The translations under genes and the position numbers were made by a program. This document shows, in pieces, positions 5,643-14,358 of a DNA stretch of 16,933 nucleotides. The notes under the pieces were generated by a model. That model was not told the origin of the DNA. It saw nothing but the letters and a program-made list of their open reading frames with translations, and made no database searches. How positions within the stretch are numbered: position 1 is the stretch's first letter; each line of letters begins with the position of its first letter. The stretch is from CAYTLQ01 sp964438715 (GTDB taxonomy: Bacteria > Bacteroidota > Ignavibacteria > Ignavibacteriales > Ignavibacteriaceae), in assembly GCA_964438715.1 (NCBI GenBank), contig CAYTLQ010000317.1, positions 1-16,933 on the forward strand, written 5' to 3'.

Positions 5643-8600
5643 ATGAAAAAGGCGAAGAATCCCGCCGATTCGCAATCAAAAGAAAATACAGCGGATAAGA
5701 ATGAGATTCAGAGATTACAAGCGCGTATACTTTCACTTGAAGAAGAAATTTCTGAACTTAAAATCAAACTTTCTGTTAATCCCGAAACATCAGAACGGGC
5801 GATAGCCATTCAGGAAACTTCGGTAAACGGATATTTTTCCCTGAAAGACGACAGCACTATTTTAGCCGCAAATTCCCGTGCCGCAGAAATGCTGGGCAAA
5901 GAGAAAAATGCACTTAATGGACTGAACTTCAGAAATTTAATTATCAGGGAGTTTGTACCTGCATTTGATGAATTTATGATAAATATCTTTCGACTCAGAA
6001 GAAAATCGTCTTGTGAACTGAGAGTATTATGCGAACATCATCTACCTCGCCATCTCTACCTCGAAGGAGTAATATTTCCTGATAACAGAAGTTGCATTGT
6101 TACCGCACAAGATATTTCCCAATACGATAGACTGCAGACAGAGTTAAAAATACTTAATGAAAGTCAATATGCAGAATTGAGGTTAGCTCATTCAGCCTGG
6201 TGGGAAATAGATCTGGTTACGGCTTTTGTAACCTTTCATGAAAATAAGGCGAAAATGCTCGGTTATCCTCCTGAAAAATTCATTACCTATCATGATTTTA
6301 CCGCACTCCTTCATCCCGATGATTATGATGCAGTGATGGAGGCAATGAGGGAACATCTGCGCGGGAAGGCTCCGCAATACGAGGCTGATTACCGGATTAA
6401 ATGTTCTTCAGGTAAATATCGCTGGTTTAAGGATATCGGCCAAGTATCGGAATATAATGCTGACGGAAAACCTGTAAAGGTTCGCGGACTTGTATTTGAT
6501 ATGGGTGAAATTAGAACACGGGAAGATGAAGAAGAGCTCCGACAATTATATTATTCGATCTTTAGATATTCCGGCGCTGTCATGCTTCTAATCGATCCTG
6601 AAGATGGAAAAATCAGGGAGGTAAACAATAAAGCAATTGAGTATTATGGTTACCCGCGGAACCAACTATTGAATAAGAATATTTCCGACATAAGCCGGTT
6701 GACTGTATCGGAGCTGAAATTTATCAGAAGCAATCTTACAAAAGTCAAAAGTCATTACCTTACATTTCAACATTATTTGGCATCGGGCGAAATCAGAGAT
6801 GTTGAGTCATATATTGGTCCACTAAAAAAAGATGGGCGTCTTTTGCTAATTTTCATCATTCACGATATAATGGAACGGAAGCATTTGGAAGAAGCACTTC
6901 GTGTGGCGGAAGAGCGGTTTCGTAATATTTATATGTTCTCTCCCGTTGCTTTGGAACTTTTTGATGGCGAGGGGAAGCTCATCGATATAAATCCCGCCGG
7001 ATGTAAGTTATTCGGCATTGAACCGGAAAACATTATGAAGGGATTTAATATCTTTTCAAATGCAAATTTAGCTCCTGAAAAAATTGAACAATTAAAACAA
7101 AATAAACCATTCAAGTACGAAACTATATTTGACTTTGATCTTATAAAAAAGAACGAAATTTTTCCAACGAATCGTTCAGGGAAGATAGAAATTGAAGTTA
7201 TGGTTGCTCCGGTTCTGGGACCTGATCAGGCGATATTGTACTATCTTGTTCAGATTATTGATGTAACCGCATTGAAAATTGCCCAGCAAAAACTCATGGA
7301 AAGTGAGGCAAATGCGAGAGCAATTATGGAGTCAACCCCTGACACGCTTATATTAATAAAGTTGGAGGGGACTATAATTGATGCAAATGAAGCTTGCGCC
7401 GCAACATTTGGGTATAAACGAGCTGACATTCTGGAAAAAAATATTTTTGATTTGCTTCCGGCTGAAGTTGCAAAAAGGCTTCGGGAAATAATGACGGAGG
7501 TTTCAAATTCAGGTTCACCATATCATGCAGAAGAAATGAGAGACAACAGATGGATTGCAGTGTTTATGTATCCCGTTTATTTACAAGGAAAAAAAACCGA
7601 CAATGTTGCCATTTTTGAGCGTGATGTTACGAAGCAAAAAGAGGTCTTTCAGGCGCTGAAAAACAGTGAATGGCGTTATAAAATGCTTACAGAAAACATG
7701 AAGGATGTACTGTGGACTCTGGATGTGGAAACGAGGGCTTTTACTTACATTAGTCCCTCCGTTGAAAGGCTCCTGGGATATACGCCCGAGGAATTAACGA
7801 ATCGGCATATAGATGAGTTTATTTTTCCGGGGCAGAAAGAAAATCTTTTAGAGATGTTGGAGTCTATGAATAATGATTCCTCATTTAATACGGGAGCTTA
7901 TAGAGTATTTGAAGAAGAGTTGCCTTGTAAAAACGGCTCAAGAGTATGGGCTGAATCGATAGTGTATTACTGGTATAACGCACAAGTGGGAAAGATGGAA
8001 TTGCAGGGGGTTTCCAGAGATGTTTCGGAGCGAAAAAAAATGGAAAATGCACTACGCGAAAGTACCGCAAGACTGCAGGAATTGAGTGAGATTCGTGACC
8101 AGCTGTTCTCGATAATTTCCCATGATTTACGAGCGCCGTTTAACATATTTCTAAGCATATCAGAAATTCTCATATCGGATCATAGCTCATTAAGTCCGAT
8201 TGATATAAAATTCTATGGTGAACAACTACAAAAATCTCTTAAAATTCAGTATGATCTGCTCACCGATTTGCTTGAATGGTCGCGACTGCAATTTAAAGAT
8301 TATACATTTCATAAAACGAAATTGTTTCTCCATGATGAGATTAACCTTGTTTTTTCTACCTGCGAATTGATTGCGAGACATAAGAAAATTGAATTTACCA
8401 ATGATCTATCGACCAGAATTATGGTTTATGCAGATATAAATATGCTGAAGCTGGTTCTCCGTAATCTTTTAATGAATGGTCTAAAATTTACTTCAGCAGG
8501 TGGTACTCTCAATGTTTCGGCAAGCGATAAAGATTTGTTTACCGAGATTGTTGTAGCAGATAGCGGAATTGGAATAGCAGAGAAAGATCTGAAAAATCTT

Positions 8601-8768
8601 TTCACTAAAAGCGTAAAGGTTTCAACTGAAGGAACAGATAAAGAAAAAGGTACCGGACTTGGGTTACTTCTATGTAAGGAAATTATTGAGCGACACGGGG
8701 GTGTGCTTCGTGCTGAAAGTGAATTGGGGAAAGGAAGCAGGTTTATCTTTACATTACCTCATTCATAA
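5643..8768 (+). CDS. Sensor histidine kinase with six PAS domains
   Basis: This is a cytoplasmic two-component sensor kinase of 1041 residues. After an N-terminal coiled coil (~18-45) come six PAS or PAS-like domains at roughly 55-160, 180-290, 298-412, 420-545, 552-663 and 674-795; the second has the PAS_3 pattern LHPDDYDAV...YRIKCSSGKYRWFKD. The HisKA dimerisation domain follows (~812-880) with the phosphorylated His827 in SHDLRAPF. The ATPase domain has Asn945 (N box), Asp973 in DSGIGIAE (G1) and Gly1003-x-Gly-x-Gly in KGTGLGL (G2), ending in the usual GSRFIFTLP. There is no signal peptide, membrane segment, receiver or output domain, so the partner regulator is encoded elsewhere. The ATG has only a weak GGAAG upstream. 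It is transcribed divergently from flagellin 1; a role in motility is possible but unsupported. The ligands of the PAS domains cannot be told. Confidence 0.93.
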   Translation: MKKAKNPADSQSKENTADKNEIQRLQARILSLEEEISELKIKLSVNPETSERAIAIQETSVNGYFSLKDDSTILAANSRAAEMLGKEKNALNGLNFRNLIIREFVPAFDEFMINIFRLRRKSSCELRVLCEHHLPRHLYLEGVIFPDNRSCIVTAQDISQYDRLQTELKILNESQYAELRLAHSAWWEIDLVTAFVTFHENKAKMLGYPPEKFITYHDFTALLHPDDYDAVMEAMREHLRGKAPQYEADYRIKCSSGKYRWFKDIGQVSEYNADGKPVKVRGLVFDMGEIRTREDEEELRQLYYSIFRYSGAVMLLIDPEDGKIREVNNKAIEYYGYPRNQLLNKNISDISRLTVSELKFIRSNLTKVKSHYLTFQHYLASGEIRDVESYIGPLKKDGRLLLIFIIHDIMERKHLEEALRVAEERFRNIYMFSPVALELFDGEGKLIDINPAGCKLFGIEPENIMKGFNIFSNANLAPEKIEQLKQNKPFKYETIFDFDLIKKNEIFPTNRSGKIEIEVMVAPVLGPDQAILYYLVQIIDVTALKIAQQKLMESEANARAIMESTPDTLILIKLEGTIIDANEACAATFGYKRADILEKNIFDLLPAEVAKRLREIMTEVSNSGSPYHAEEMRDNRWIAVFMYPVYLQGKKTDNVAIFERDVTKQKEVFQALKNSEWRYKMLTENMKDVLWTLDVETRAFTYISPSVERLLGYTPEELTNRHIDEFIFPGQKENLLEMLESMNNDSSFNTGAYRVFEEELPCKNGSRVWAESIVYYWYNAQVGKMELQGVSRDVSERKKMENALRESTARLQELSEIRDQLFSIISHDLRAPFNIFLSISEILISDHSSLSPIDIKFYGEQLQKSLKIQYDLLTDLLEWSRLQFKDYTFHKTKLFLHDEINLVFSTCELIARHKKIEFTNDLSTRIMVYADINMLKLVLRNLLMNGLKFTSAGGTLNVSASDKDLFTEIVVADSGIGIAEKDLKNLFTKSVKVSTEGTDKEKGTGLGLLLCKEIIERHGGVLRAESELGKGSRFIFTLPHS

Positions 8769-8801
8769 AAAAAGTACCTAATCTATAGTTTAGTTTACGA
8801 A

Positions 8802-8850
8802 GGGTAAAAAAGAAATGAAAAGATTTCTCAATAAATGAGAGATTTATTGA
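8802..8850 (-). terminator. Probable terminator after tmRNA
   Basis: On the minus strand, TCAATAAAT (8842-8850) pairs perfectly with ATTTATTGA (8828-8836) around CTCTC, followed by a T-rich stretch (8802-8820) ending in six T. It begins about 22 bases past the CCA end of tmRNA. The stem is AT-only apart from one pair, so it is weak. It could also receive transcripts of the convergent kinase gene. Confidence 0.5.
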
Positions 8851-8869
8851 TCATTAGAAGCTGACGAAA

Positions 8870-9231
<362 letters not shown>

Positions 9232-9783
9232 CTAAACTTTTTGCCAGGGTATATCGCTTTTTCCTTTTTGTTTGTTTTCGTGCCGTGCAAGCACAAATAA
9301 CAAATCCGAAATTCTGTTAAGAAATATAAGGATATTTTCATTAATTTGTTCGGTACTTTTTAGTGCAGTAACTAGTCGCTCTGCTCTGCGGCATACAGTG
9401 CGAGCCGTATGTAATAGAGCGGCACACTTTACACCTCCGGGGAGAATGAAGTTTGTCAGTTCAGGTAGCCCATCCGAAATTCTATCTATTTCAGTTTCAC
9501 AGCGTATAATAGGTTCTGTAACAAGACACTGAATTGATTTTTCGGTGTTTGTTTTTCCGTAAGGTGTCGCCAAATCCGAACCTGCATCAAATAACCTGTT
9601 TTGAAGCCAGGTTAATATTTCTTCGGTTTCCGACGAGGGGTTTTCGGCAAGTGTGAGACCAAGAAACGAATTCAGTTCATCAATTGTTCCATAAGTTTCT
9701 ACCCGCAGAGAGCTTTTGGGGACTCTTTGACCCCCGAATAACCCTGTTTCGCCGTTATCGCCGGTTTTTGTATAAATTTTCAT
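9232..9783 (-). CDS. pduO: PduO-type cob(I)alamin adenosyltransferase
   Basis: This enzyme transfers the adenosyl group of ATP to cob(I)alamin, giving adenosylcobalamin, the cofactor of mutases and some dehydratases. The 183-residue sequence has the ATP-binding N-terminus MKIYTKTGDNGETGLFGGQRVPK, then VETYGTIDELNSFLGL, and the family signature FILPGGVKCAALLHTARTVCRRAERLV (~112-138), followed by LNRISDLLFVLARHENK. Length is typical of PduO/MMAB proteins. Its ATG directly follows the stop codon of the upstream ygfZ-like gene (TAGATG), and its own stop directly precedes the mature end of tmRNA, so the three are very probably one transcript. No other cobalamin gene is in the window. Confidence 0.95.
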   Translation of the reverse strand: MKIYTKTGDNGETGLFGGQRVPKSSLRVETYGTIDELNSFLGLTLAENPSSETEEILTWLQNRLFDAGSDLATPYGKTNTEKSIQCLVTEPIIRCETEIDRISDGLPELTNFILPGGVKCAALLHTARTVCRRAERLVTALKSTEQINENILIFLNRISDLLFVLARHENKQKGKSDIPWQKV

Positions 9784-10866
9784 CTAGTCGTTAAATGGTA
9801 ATTGTTTTACTACCATCTTCAACAACTTTCCATCGTGATGAGTTTCAATATGAGTGTTTTCTTCAGCATATTGTTTTCTAATATATGCCAGACCGATTAC
9901 CTTGTCTCTGCGAGAAGAAAAAATGAGCGAAGTAACGATTCCTATTTCGTTTGATTCCGAATTAATTATGGGAAACGGAGTCCGAAGGCGTTCACTGGTA
10001 TTTAATTCAATTCCACGAAGATATTTTGATACTTTCTGATATGTATCGAGGCGTGCTATAACTTCCTGCCCTATGTAACATCCTTTGGTAAAACACACAT
10101 CTTTCAGTAAAAGAGCTTCATGAGGATTAAAGTTATCATTAAGTTCATTCTCTGTTGGAATGCCCTGTTCAATGCGATACTCTTCGTAAGCTTCTTCACC
10201 GATAAAGTGGAAATCGAAGAGTGTGCCGTGATGAATGCAGTACTCAAGGAGGAATTTGCAATCGAAAAACGGTGCAGTAATGATATATCGCCTTTTATCT
10301 TCACCGCCGTTAATTGTAATCAATGTATAGTAAGATCTTTCAAGGAAAACTCGTTTTACCTCGCCGGGTTTTAGGTCTTTCACCTGATCACCAAATAAGA
10401 GAATAAGAAATGCCTCTGATTGTTGTCCGAGAACTTCAAACACTCCGGCTTCACCATACGCATTCTTTACAAGAACATCATCGGTGATGGTGTACTTTGT
10501 TATCCAACGGGTCAGAACATCGGCAGTACCTCTGTTTCCAAGTAGCAAATAAAAATCCGAGTGATGAACAACCAATACTCTGTCTAATATTCTTCCCTTA
10601 TCAGTAGTAAAAATAGTGTAAGCCGCATGTAATGGCTGTAAGTTTTTCAGGTCGTTAGTGGTAATACGATGTAAAAAGTCAAGTACATCAGCTCCACGAA
10701 GAATAAGCGTTGTGGAAGCAGATAAATCCCTGAACCCTACTCCGGTATGCATAAGTGCGAGTTCCTCATCTTTTGATGTATAGTACCCAAAATAGGGCAC
10801 TCCATCTTTTTCTTGTGGAGAATACCCTTTAAGAGTAAAATAGTCAATAAATGGTGTTTTTTTCAT
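9784..10866 (-). CDS. ygfZ: YgfZ/GcvT-like folate-binding protein
   Basis: This is a 360-residue member of the YgfZ family, relatives of the glycine-cleavage T protein that bind folate and support Fe-S cluster assembly or repair and some tRNA modification. The signature K-G-C-Y-x-G-Q-E-x-x-x-R is present as KGCYIGQEVIAR, with the key Cys at residue 263. The N-terminal part (GVGFRDLSASTTLILRGADVLDFLHRITTNDLKNL) and AYTIFTTDKGRILDRVLVV match the GcvT-type fold. No signal peptide is seen; it should be cytoplasmic. It is the first gene of a tight unit with the adenosyltransferase and tmRNA. A promoter-like region lies in the 116-base gap upstream. Its exact client proteins cannot be read from the sequence. 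Confidence 0.92.
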   Translation of the reverse strand: MKKTPFIDYFTLKGYSPQEKDGVPYFGYYTSKDEELALMHTGVGFRDLSASTTLILRGADVLDFLHRITTNDLKNLQPLHAAYTIFTTDKGRILDRVLVVHHSDFYLLLGNRGTADVLTRWITKYTITDDVLVKNAYGEAGVFEVLGQQSEAFLILLFGDQVKDLKPGEVKRVFLERSYYTLITINGGEDKRRYIITAPFFDCKFLLEYCIHHGTLFDFHFIGEEAYEEYRIEQGIPTENELNDNFNPHEALLLKDVCFTKGCYIGQEVIARLDTYQKVSKYLRGIELNTSERLRTPFPIINSESNEIGIVTSLIFSSRRDKVIGLAYIRKQYAEENTHIETHHDGKLLKMVVKQLPFND

Positions 10867-10893
10867 TGCTCAAAATTTGGTATAAAATTTGCT

Positions 10894-10946
10894 CAAAGAT
10901 AGGATTTTTTAATCAGATAATATAATTTCCGCACAATGAATGTCAA
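10894..10946 (-). promoter_or_regulatory. Candidate promoter of ygfZ-pduO-ssrA
   Basis: Two readings are possible on the minus strand. TTGACA (10941-10946) lies 16 bases before TATATT (10919-10924) or 18 before TATTAT (10917-10922), a good sigma-70-type fit. TATCTTTG (10894-10901) matches the TAnnTTTG element used by Bacteroidota primary sigma factors and sits 27 bases before the ygfZ ATG. I cannot tell which one is used. Confidence 0.45.
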
Positions 10947-10982
10947 AACAATGAAAAGTAATTTTCTGACGGCTATGAGACT

Positions 10983-11996
10983 TTATATTTTCGGAAGACG
11001 CTCAATGTATGAACTGTTGCTAAGAATAGCGTATGATTCGGTATTTCTCAGATCTTCGAGGCTGTGGCAGTTCATATAACTCATTGCGCTTTTCAGTCCG
11101 TCTGAAATGCTGTTAATAACATTTTTTACCTGACCTTTATAAGGAACCATAGTTTCTTCGCCTTCTATAAATTCGTTTTTTACTTTGACGGCATAAGAAG
11201 CTGAACCACGGTATTTTTTCCATAACTGTCCATTGTATTTTATTATTTCTCCCGGGGTTTCTTTTGTACCTGCAAGCATTCTTCCAAGCATCACAACATC
11301 TGCGCCAAGTGAAATAGCCTTTACTACATCGCCGGGACTTTTTATGCCGCCGTCAGCAATAATTTTAATGGTGAGTTTCTTCTCCGTTTTTGTAAACAGC
11401 ACATCGAGAAGTGAGGAAACCTGACCAATACCGATACCTGTTTGAATTGATGTCGTGCAGACACTGCCATTACCAATACCAACCCGCACTGCATCCGCTC
11501 CGGCATTTTCCAGCTCGGTAAGCGTAGCGCCATGTGCAATATTGCCAACAATGACTGTAATACCGTATTTTTTTACTTCCTCACATTTTTTTAACACCTC
11601 ACGATTATTGGCGTTTGCTGTGTCAATACAGCAAAGAAGATTTTTTTCTGCTATCTTTTCCAGAATATCCTGACCTGCTGAGAGTCCGATAGAAACAGCA
11701 GTTACGGATGCAGAACTTTCCGGATCACGGAGTAGCTTTTCCAGAGATGAATCGAATCGGTTTAATATACCTATACATCCAAGTTCTTTCAGTTCGACAC
11801 ACATTTCTAATCCCGTTACTGTATCCATCGGGCTGGAAAGAACAGGCACTGCCATCTCTCTTCCGAGAAAACTGTTAGTAATGGAAATTTCACTGCGCGA
11901 ACGAACAGTGGAAATACTCCTCGGAATCAGGCTTATATCGTCATAGGTTAGTGACTGATGAAAAGAGTTTAATTCCTTTTTTGTGTACACTTTCAT
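10983..11996 (-). CDS. guaC: IMP dehydrogenase/GMP reductase family protein, GMP reductase-like
   Basis: This is a TIM-barrel enzyme of purine nucleotide metabolism. GMP reductases convert GMP to IMP with NADPH, while IMP dehydrogenases work on IMP with NAD. At 337 residues it lacks the CBS pair that most bacterial IMP dehydrogenases carry. The family active-site signature is present as VRVGIGNGSVCTT, with the thioimidate-forming Cys at residue 180. IIADGGIKSPGDVVKAISLGADVVMLGRMLAG holds the phosphate-binding loops. The later KKYRGSASYA and ISDGLKSAMSYMNCHSLEDLR resemble GMP reductases more than IMP dehydrogenases. The residue after CTT is Ser, not the frequent Arg. The start has AAGGA eight bases upstream and lies 15 bases after pepF, so the two are co-transcribed. 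A CBS-less IMP dehydrogenase is the alternative. Confidence 0.85.
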   Translation of the reverse strand: MKVYTKKELNSFHQSLTYDDISLIPRSISTVRSRSEISITNSFLGREMAVPVLSSPMDTVTGLEMCVELKELGCIGILNRFDSSLEKLLRDPESSASVTAVSIGLSAGQDILEKIAEKNLLCCIDTANANNREVLKKCEEVKKYGITVIVGNIAHGATLTELENAGADAVRVGIGNGSVCTTSIQTGIGIGQVSSLLDVLFTKTEKKLTIKIIADGGIKSPGDVVKAISLGADVVMLGRMLAGTKETPGEIIKYNGQLWKKYRGSASYAVKVKNEFIEGEETMVPYKGQVKNVINSISDGLKSAMSYMNCHSLEDLRNTESYAILSNSSYIERLPKI

Positions 11997-12011
11997 AGTT
12001 AATCCTTTTTC

Positions 12012-13886
12012 TCAATTCTTATCGATAGTAAGTAATGCTTCAAGTTCATCAAGCATATAATTCATGCGGTTTGCGGTTGCTTCGATAGGAGCAGGCGATG
12101 TCATATCTACTCCGGCACGCTTCAAAATTTCTAAAGGATAATCTGATTTTCCAGCCTTCAGAAAACCGATATATGCATCGATAGCAGGTTTCCCTTCTTG
12201 TTTCACTCTTGCCGCAAGCGCTTCTGAAGCGGCAAAACCGGTGGCGTATTGATAGACATAAAAATTATAATAAAAATGGGGCACACGAGCCCATGTATAT
12301 TCTTCTTCTTCATCTACAGTAAGACTAGCTCCCATATATTTTTGATATATGGTTTTATACAATAACCGTAAATCATCAGTAGTAAGGGTTTTGCCGTTTT
12401 CAAGACGATTGTACACTTCCATCTCAAACTCAGCAAACATCGTCTGCCTGTAAAATGTAGCTGAAACATTATCCAGATATTTTTGAATCAGCAGTAGCCT
12501 TGTATTTTTATCGGTTGAATTTTCAAGTAAGTAATCCAGTAAAAGCGATTCATTAAATGTTGAGGCAACCTCTGCAAGGAAGATGGAATAGTCTGCATAT
12601 ACATAGGGCTGATTTTCCTGAGTAAGATATGAATGCATATTATGGCCAATTTCATGGGTGAGGGTAAACACATCATTCAGTAATCCCGTCCAATTAAGTA
12701 ATATGTATGGGTGAACACCGAATGTTGTTCCTGAGGAATATGCTCCGCTTCTTTTGCCTCTCGTTTCAAAAACATCCAGCCAGCGGTTATCGAAAGCTGT
12801 ATCGAGAGTGGTAAGATAATTATCACCCATTATTTTTAACGACTCGGTAACCAACTGTCTTCCCTTTTCAAAAGAATAGGTGTTTTGGTCATTTTCTTCA
12901 AACAGACTGATATAAATATCATACGGGTGAAGTTCCTCCAGACCAAGTATTTTTTTCTTCAACTCCATCCAGCGATGCATTGGTGCAAGGTGAGCACTTA
13001 CAGAATTAATAAGATTATCATACACCGAAAGGGGAATGCTGTTTCTATGTAATGCCGCCTCGCGGGCACTGCGGTAATTACGGGCTTTAGCGTAGAAAAT
13101 TTTTGACTTCAGGTTTCCATTAAACAGTGCAGTAAAAGTGTTGGCATAGGTAATAAAAGGACGGTAATATGCCTTAAAGAATTCCTTCCTGAAATTTCTG
13201 TCTTTCGAATACAGAGCCGCTGAATACCGGGCGTGTGAGACCTCTATGCTGTTTCCTGATTCATCTTTCAATGAGGGAAATTGTAAATCGGAGTTTTTAA
13301 GAATAGAAAAAGCATCGTATGCAACAGCAGTAATTTCTCCGGCTGAAGCAAGTATCGCTTCTTCTTTTTTTGAAAGAGTATGTGGCTTTGCCTTAAATAA
13401 TTCATCAAAAAAGTGACGATATTGCTCAAGCTCAGGTTCGTTACTAATAAGGCGTAAAATGTGCTGTTCGTCTGAGGATAATAATTCAGGTCTGATAAAT
13501 GAACTGATGGCAGAAGCCTGAGTTGCGAGACTTCGCACACGACCTTCCAATCCATGGAAATGCGAAACCCTCATGTCGGAATCGCGGGAAAGCATTACAT
13601 AAAGATGCAGTTTATCCAGTGTGGAAGAAATGTACTCATCAAACTTTAACAGTGATAGTAACCGGGAAGCCGATGATGTAAGTTTGCCTTCGTACTCTTT
13701 ATATTTATGCAAATTATTCTGCACTTCGGAAAAATCCTTTTCCCATGCTTGTTCATCTTTGTAAATATGAGTAAGGTCCCAAAGGTATTTTATATCGATG
13801 TCTTTTCTTTCGGGGACTGTCTGTACACCCGCTTCGTCAGACAGATTTCCCCCATCAGCAAAATAATAGTCAAAACGCAATTTCAT
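12012..13886 (-). CDS. pepF: Oligoendopeptidase F (M3 zinc peptidase)
   Basis: This cytoplasmic zinc metallopeptidase cleaves short oligopeptides. The 624-residue sequence has the PepF-type start PERKDIDIKYLWDLTHIYKDEQAWEKDF and the zinc site H411-E-x-x-H415 in TLTHEIGHNMHSYL. Glu439 in FLAEVASTFNE is the expected third ligand. The C-terminal VPHFYYNFYVYQYATGFAASEALA is typical of the M3 family. About 20 residues precede the usual N-terminus. No in-frame ATG, GTG or TTG lies close to the conserved part, so I keep ATG at 13886, although GGAG sits directly against it with no spacing. There is no signal peptide. It heads a unit with the GMP reductase-like gene 15 bases downstream. Confidence 0.95.
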   Translation of the reverse strand: MKLRFDYYFADGGNLSDEAGVQTVPERKDIDIKYLWDLTHIYKDEQAWEKDFSEVQNNLHKYKEYEGKLTSSASRLLSLLKFDEYISSTLDKLHLYVMLSRDSDMRVSHFHGLEGRVRSLATQASAISSFIRPELLSSDEQHILRLISNEPELEQYRHFFDELFKAKPHTLSKKEEAILASAGEITAVAYDAFSILKNSDLQFPSLKDESGNSIEVSHARYSAALYSKDRNFRKEFFKAYYRPFITYANTFTALFNGNLKSKIFYAKARNYRSAREAALHRNSIPLSVYDNLINSVSAHLAPMHRWMELKKKILGLEELHPYDIYISLFEENDQNTYSFEKGRQLVTESLKIMGDNYLTTLDTAFDNRWLDVFETRGKRSGAYSSGTTFGVHPYILLNWTGLLNDVFTLTHEIGHNMHSYLTQENQPYVYADYSIFLAEVASTFNESLLLDYLLENSTDKNTRLLLIQKYLDNVSATFYRQTMFAEFEMEVYNRLENGKTLTTDDLRLLYKTIYQKYMGASLTVDEEEEYTWARVPHFYYNFYVYQYATGFAASEALAARVKQEGKPAIDAYIGFLKAGKSDYPLEILKRAGVDMTSPAPIEATANRMNYMLDELEALLTIDKN

Positions 13887-14358
13887 CTCCGTTAATCAAT
13901 ATTTTCAAACTTGTAAATATAAGATTTTTCGTCGCTGTCTTTGATAACATTACTGTACCAAAATTTAGTTGCTGAATTTTTTTGAGAAATGTTTGTTGTC
14001 ATTATCAGCTATTTAATGAAGAACAAACCGGGGAAGAGAAAATATTTCCTGAGTATATCTAAAAATTCCGGCAGAATAATTTCGTCAAGAAGAAAAAATG
14101 GACTGTTATTCAGAATATCTGAAAAATGCAGGGAGGAATTATAACCTTAAGTGATTTAAAGAAAAATATCTTTTATTATTGTGACAGCAGTTAAGGAAAA
14201 TTATATCAGGTAATTGGTTAAACCTATCATCTTCAATGAATAGTTATTTACAGCGGACTGTGAAATTCAGGCAAAAATGAGATGTTCATAAAACAACTGA
14301 GGCAACATTGTTACACTATCAGGTTAAATACACAGCGACTTAAAACCACCGGAGTAAA
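13887..14358. other. Intergenic region between divergent genes
   Basis: The 472 bases between pepF (minus) and the menC-like gene (plus) hold no gene I can support; open frames are shorter than 25 codons or lack coding character. The region is AT-rich and should hold two divergent promoters. Weak candidates are TTGTGA-N17-TATATC near 14179-14207 for the plus strand and a TATATTTA motif near 13915 for the minus strand. GGAG five bases before the ATG at 14359 is the ribosome binding site of the plus-strand gene. Confidence 0.5.

Noticed and set aside
13887..14358. A possible small gene in the gap, for example an ATG frame near 14098 of 18 codons.
   Set aside because: Too short, no ribosome binding site and no family resemblance; treated as non-coding.
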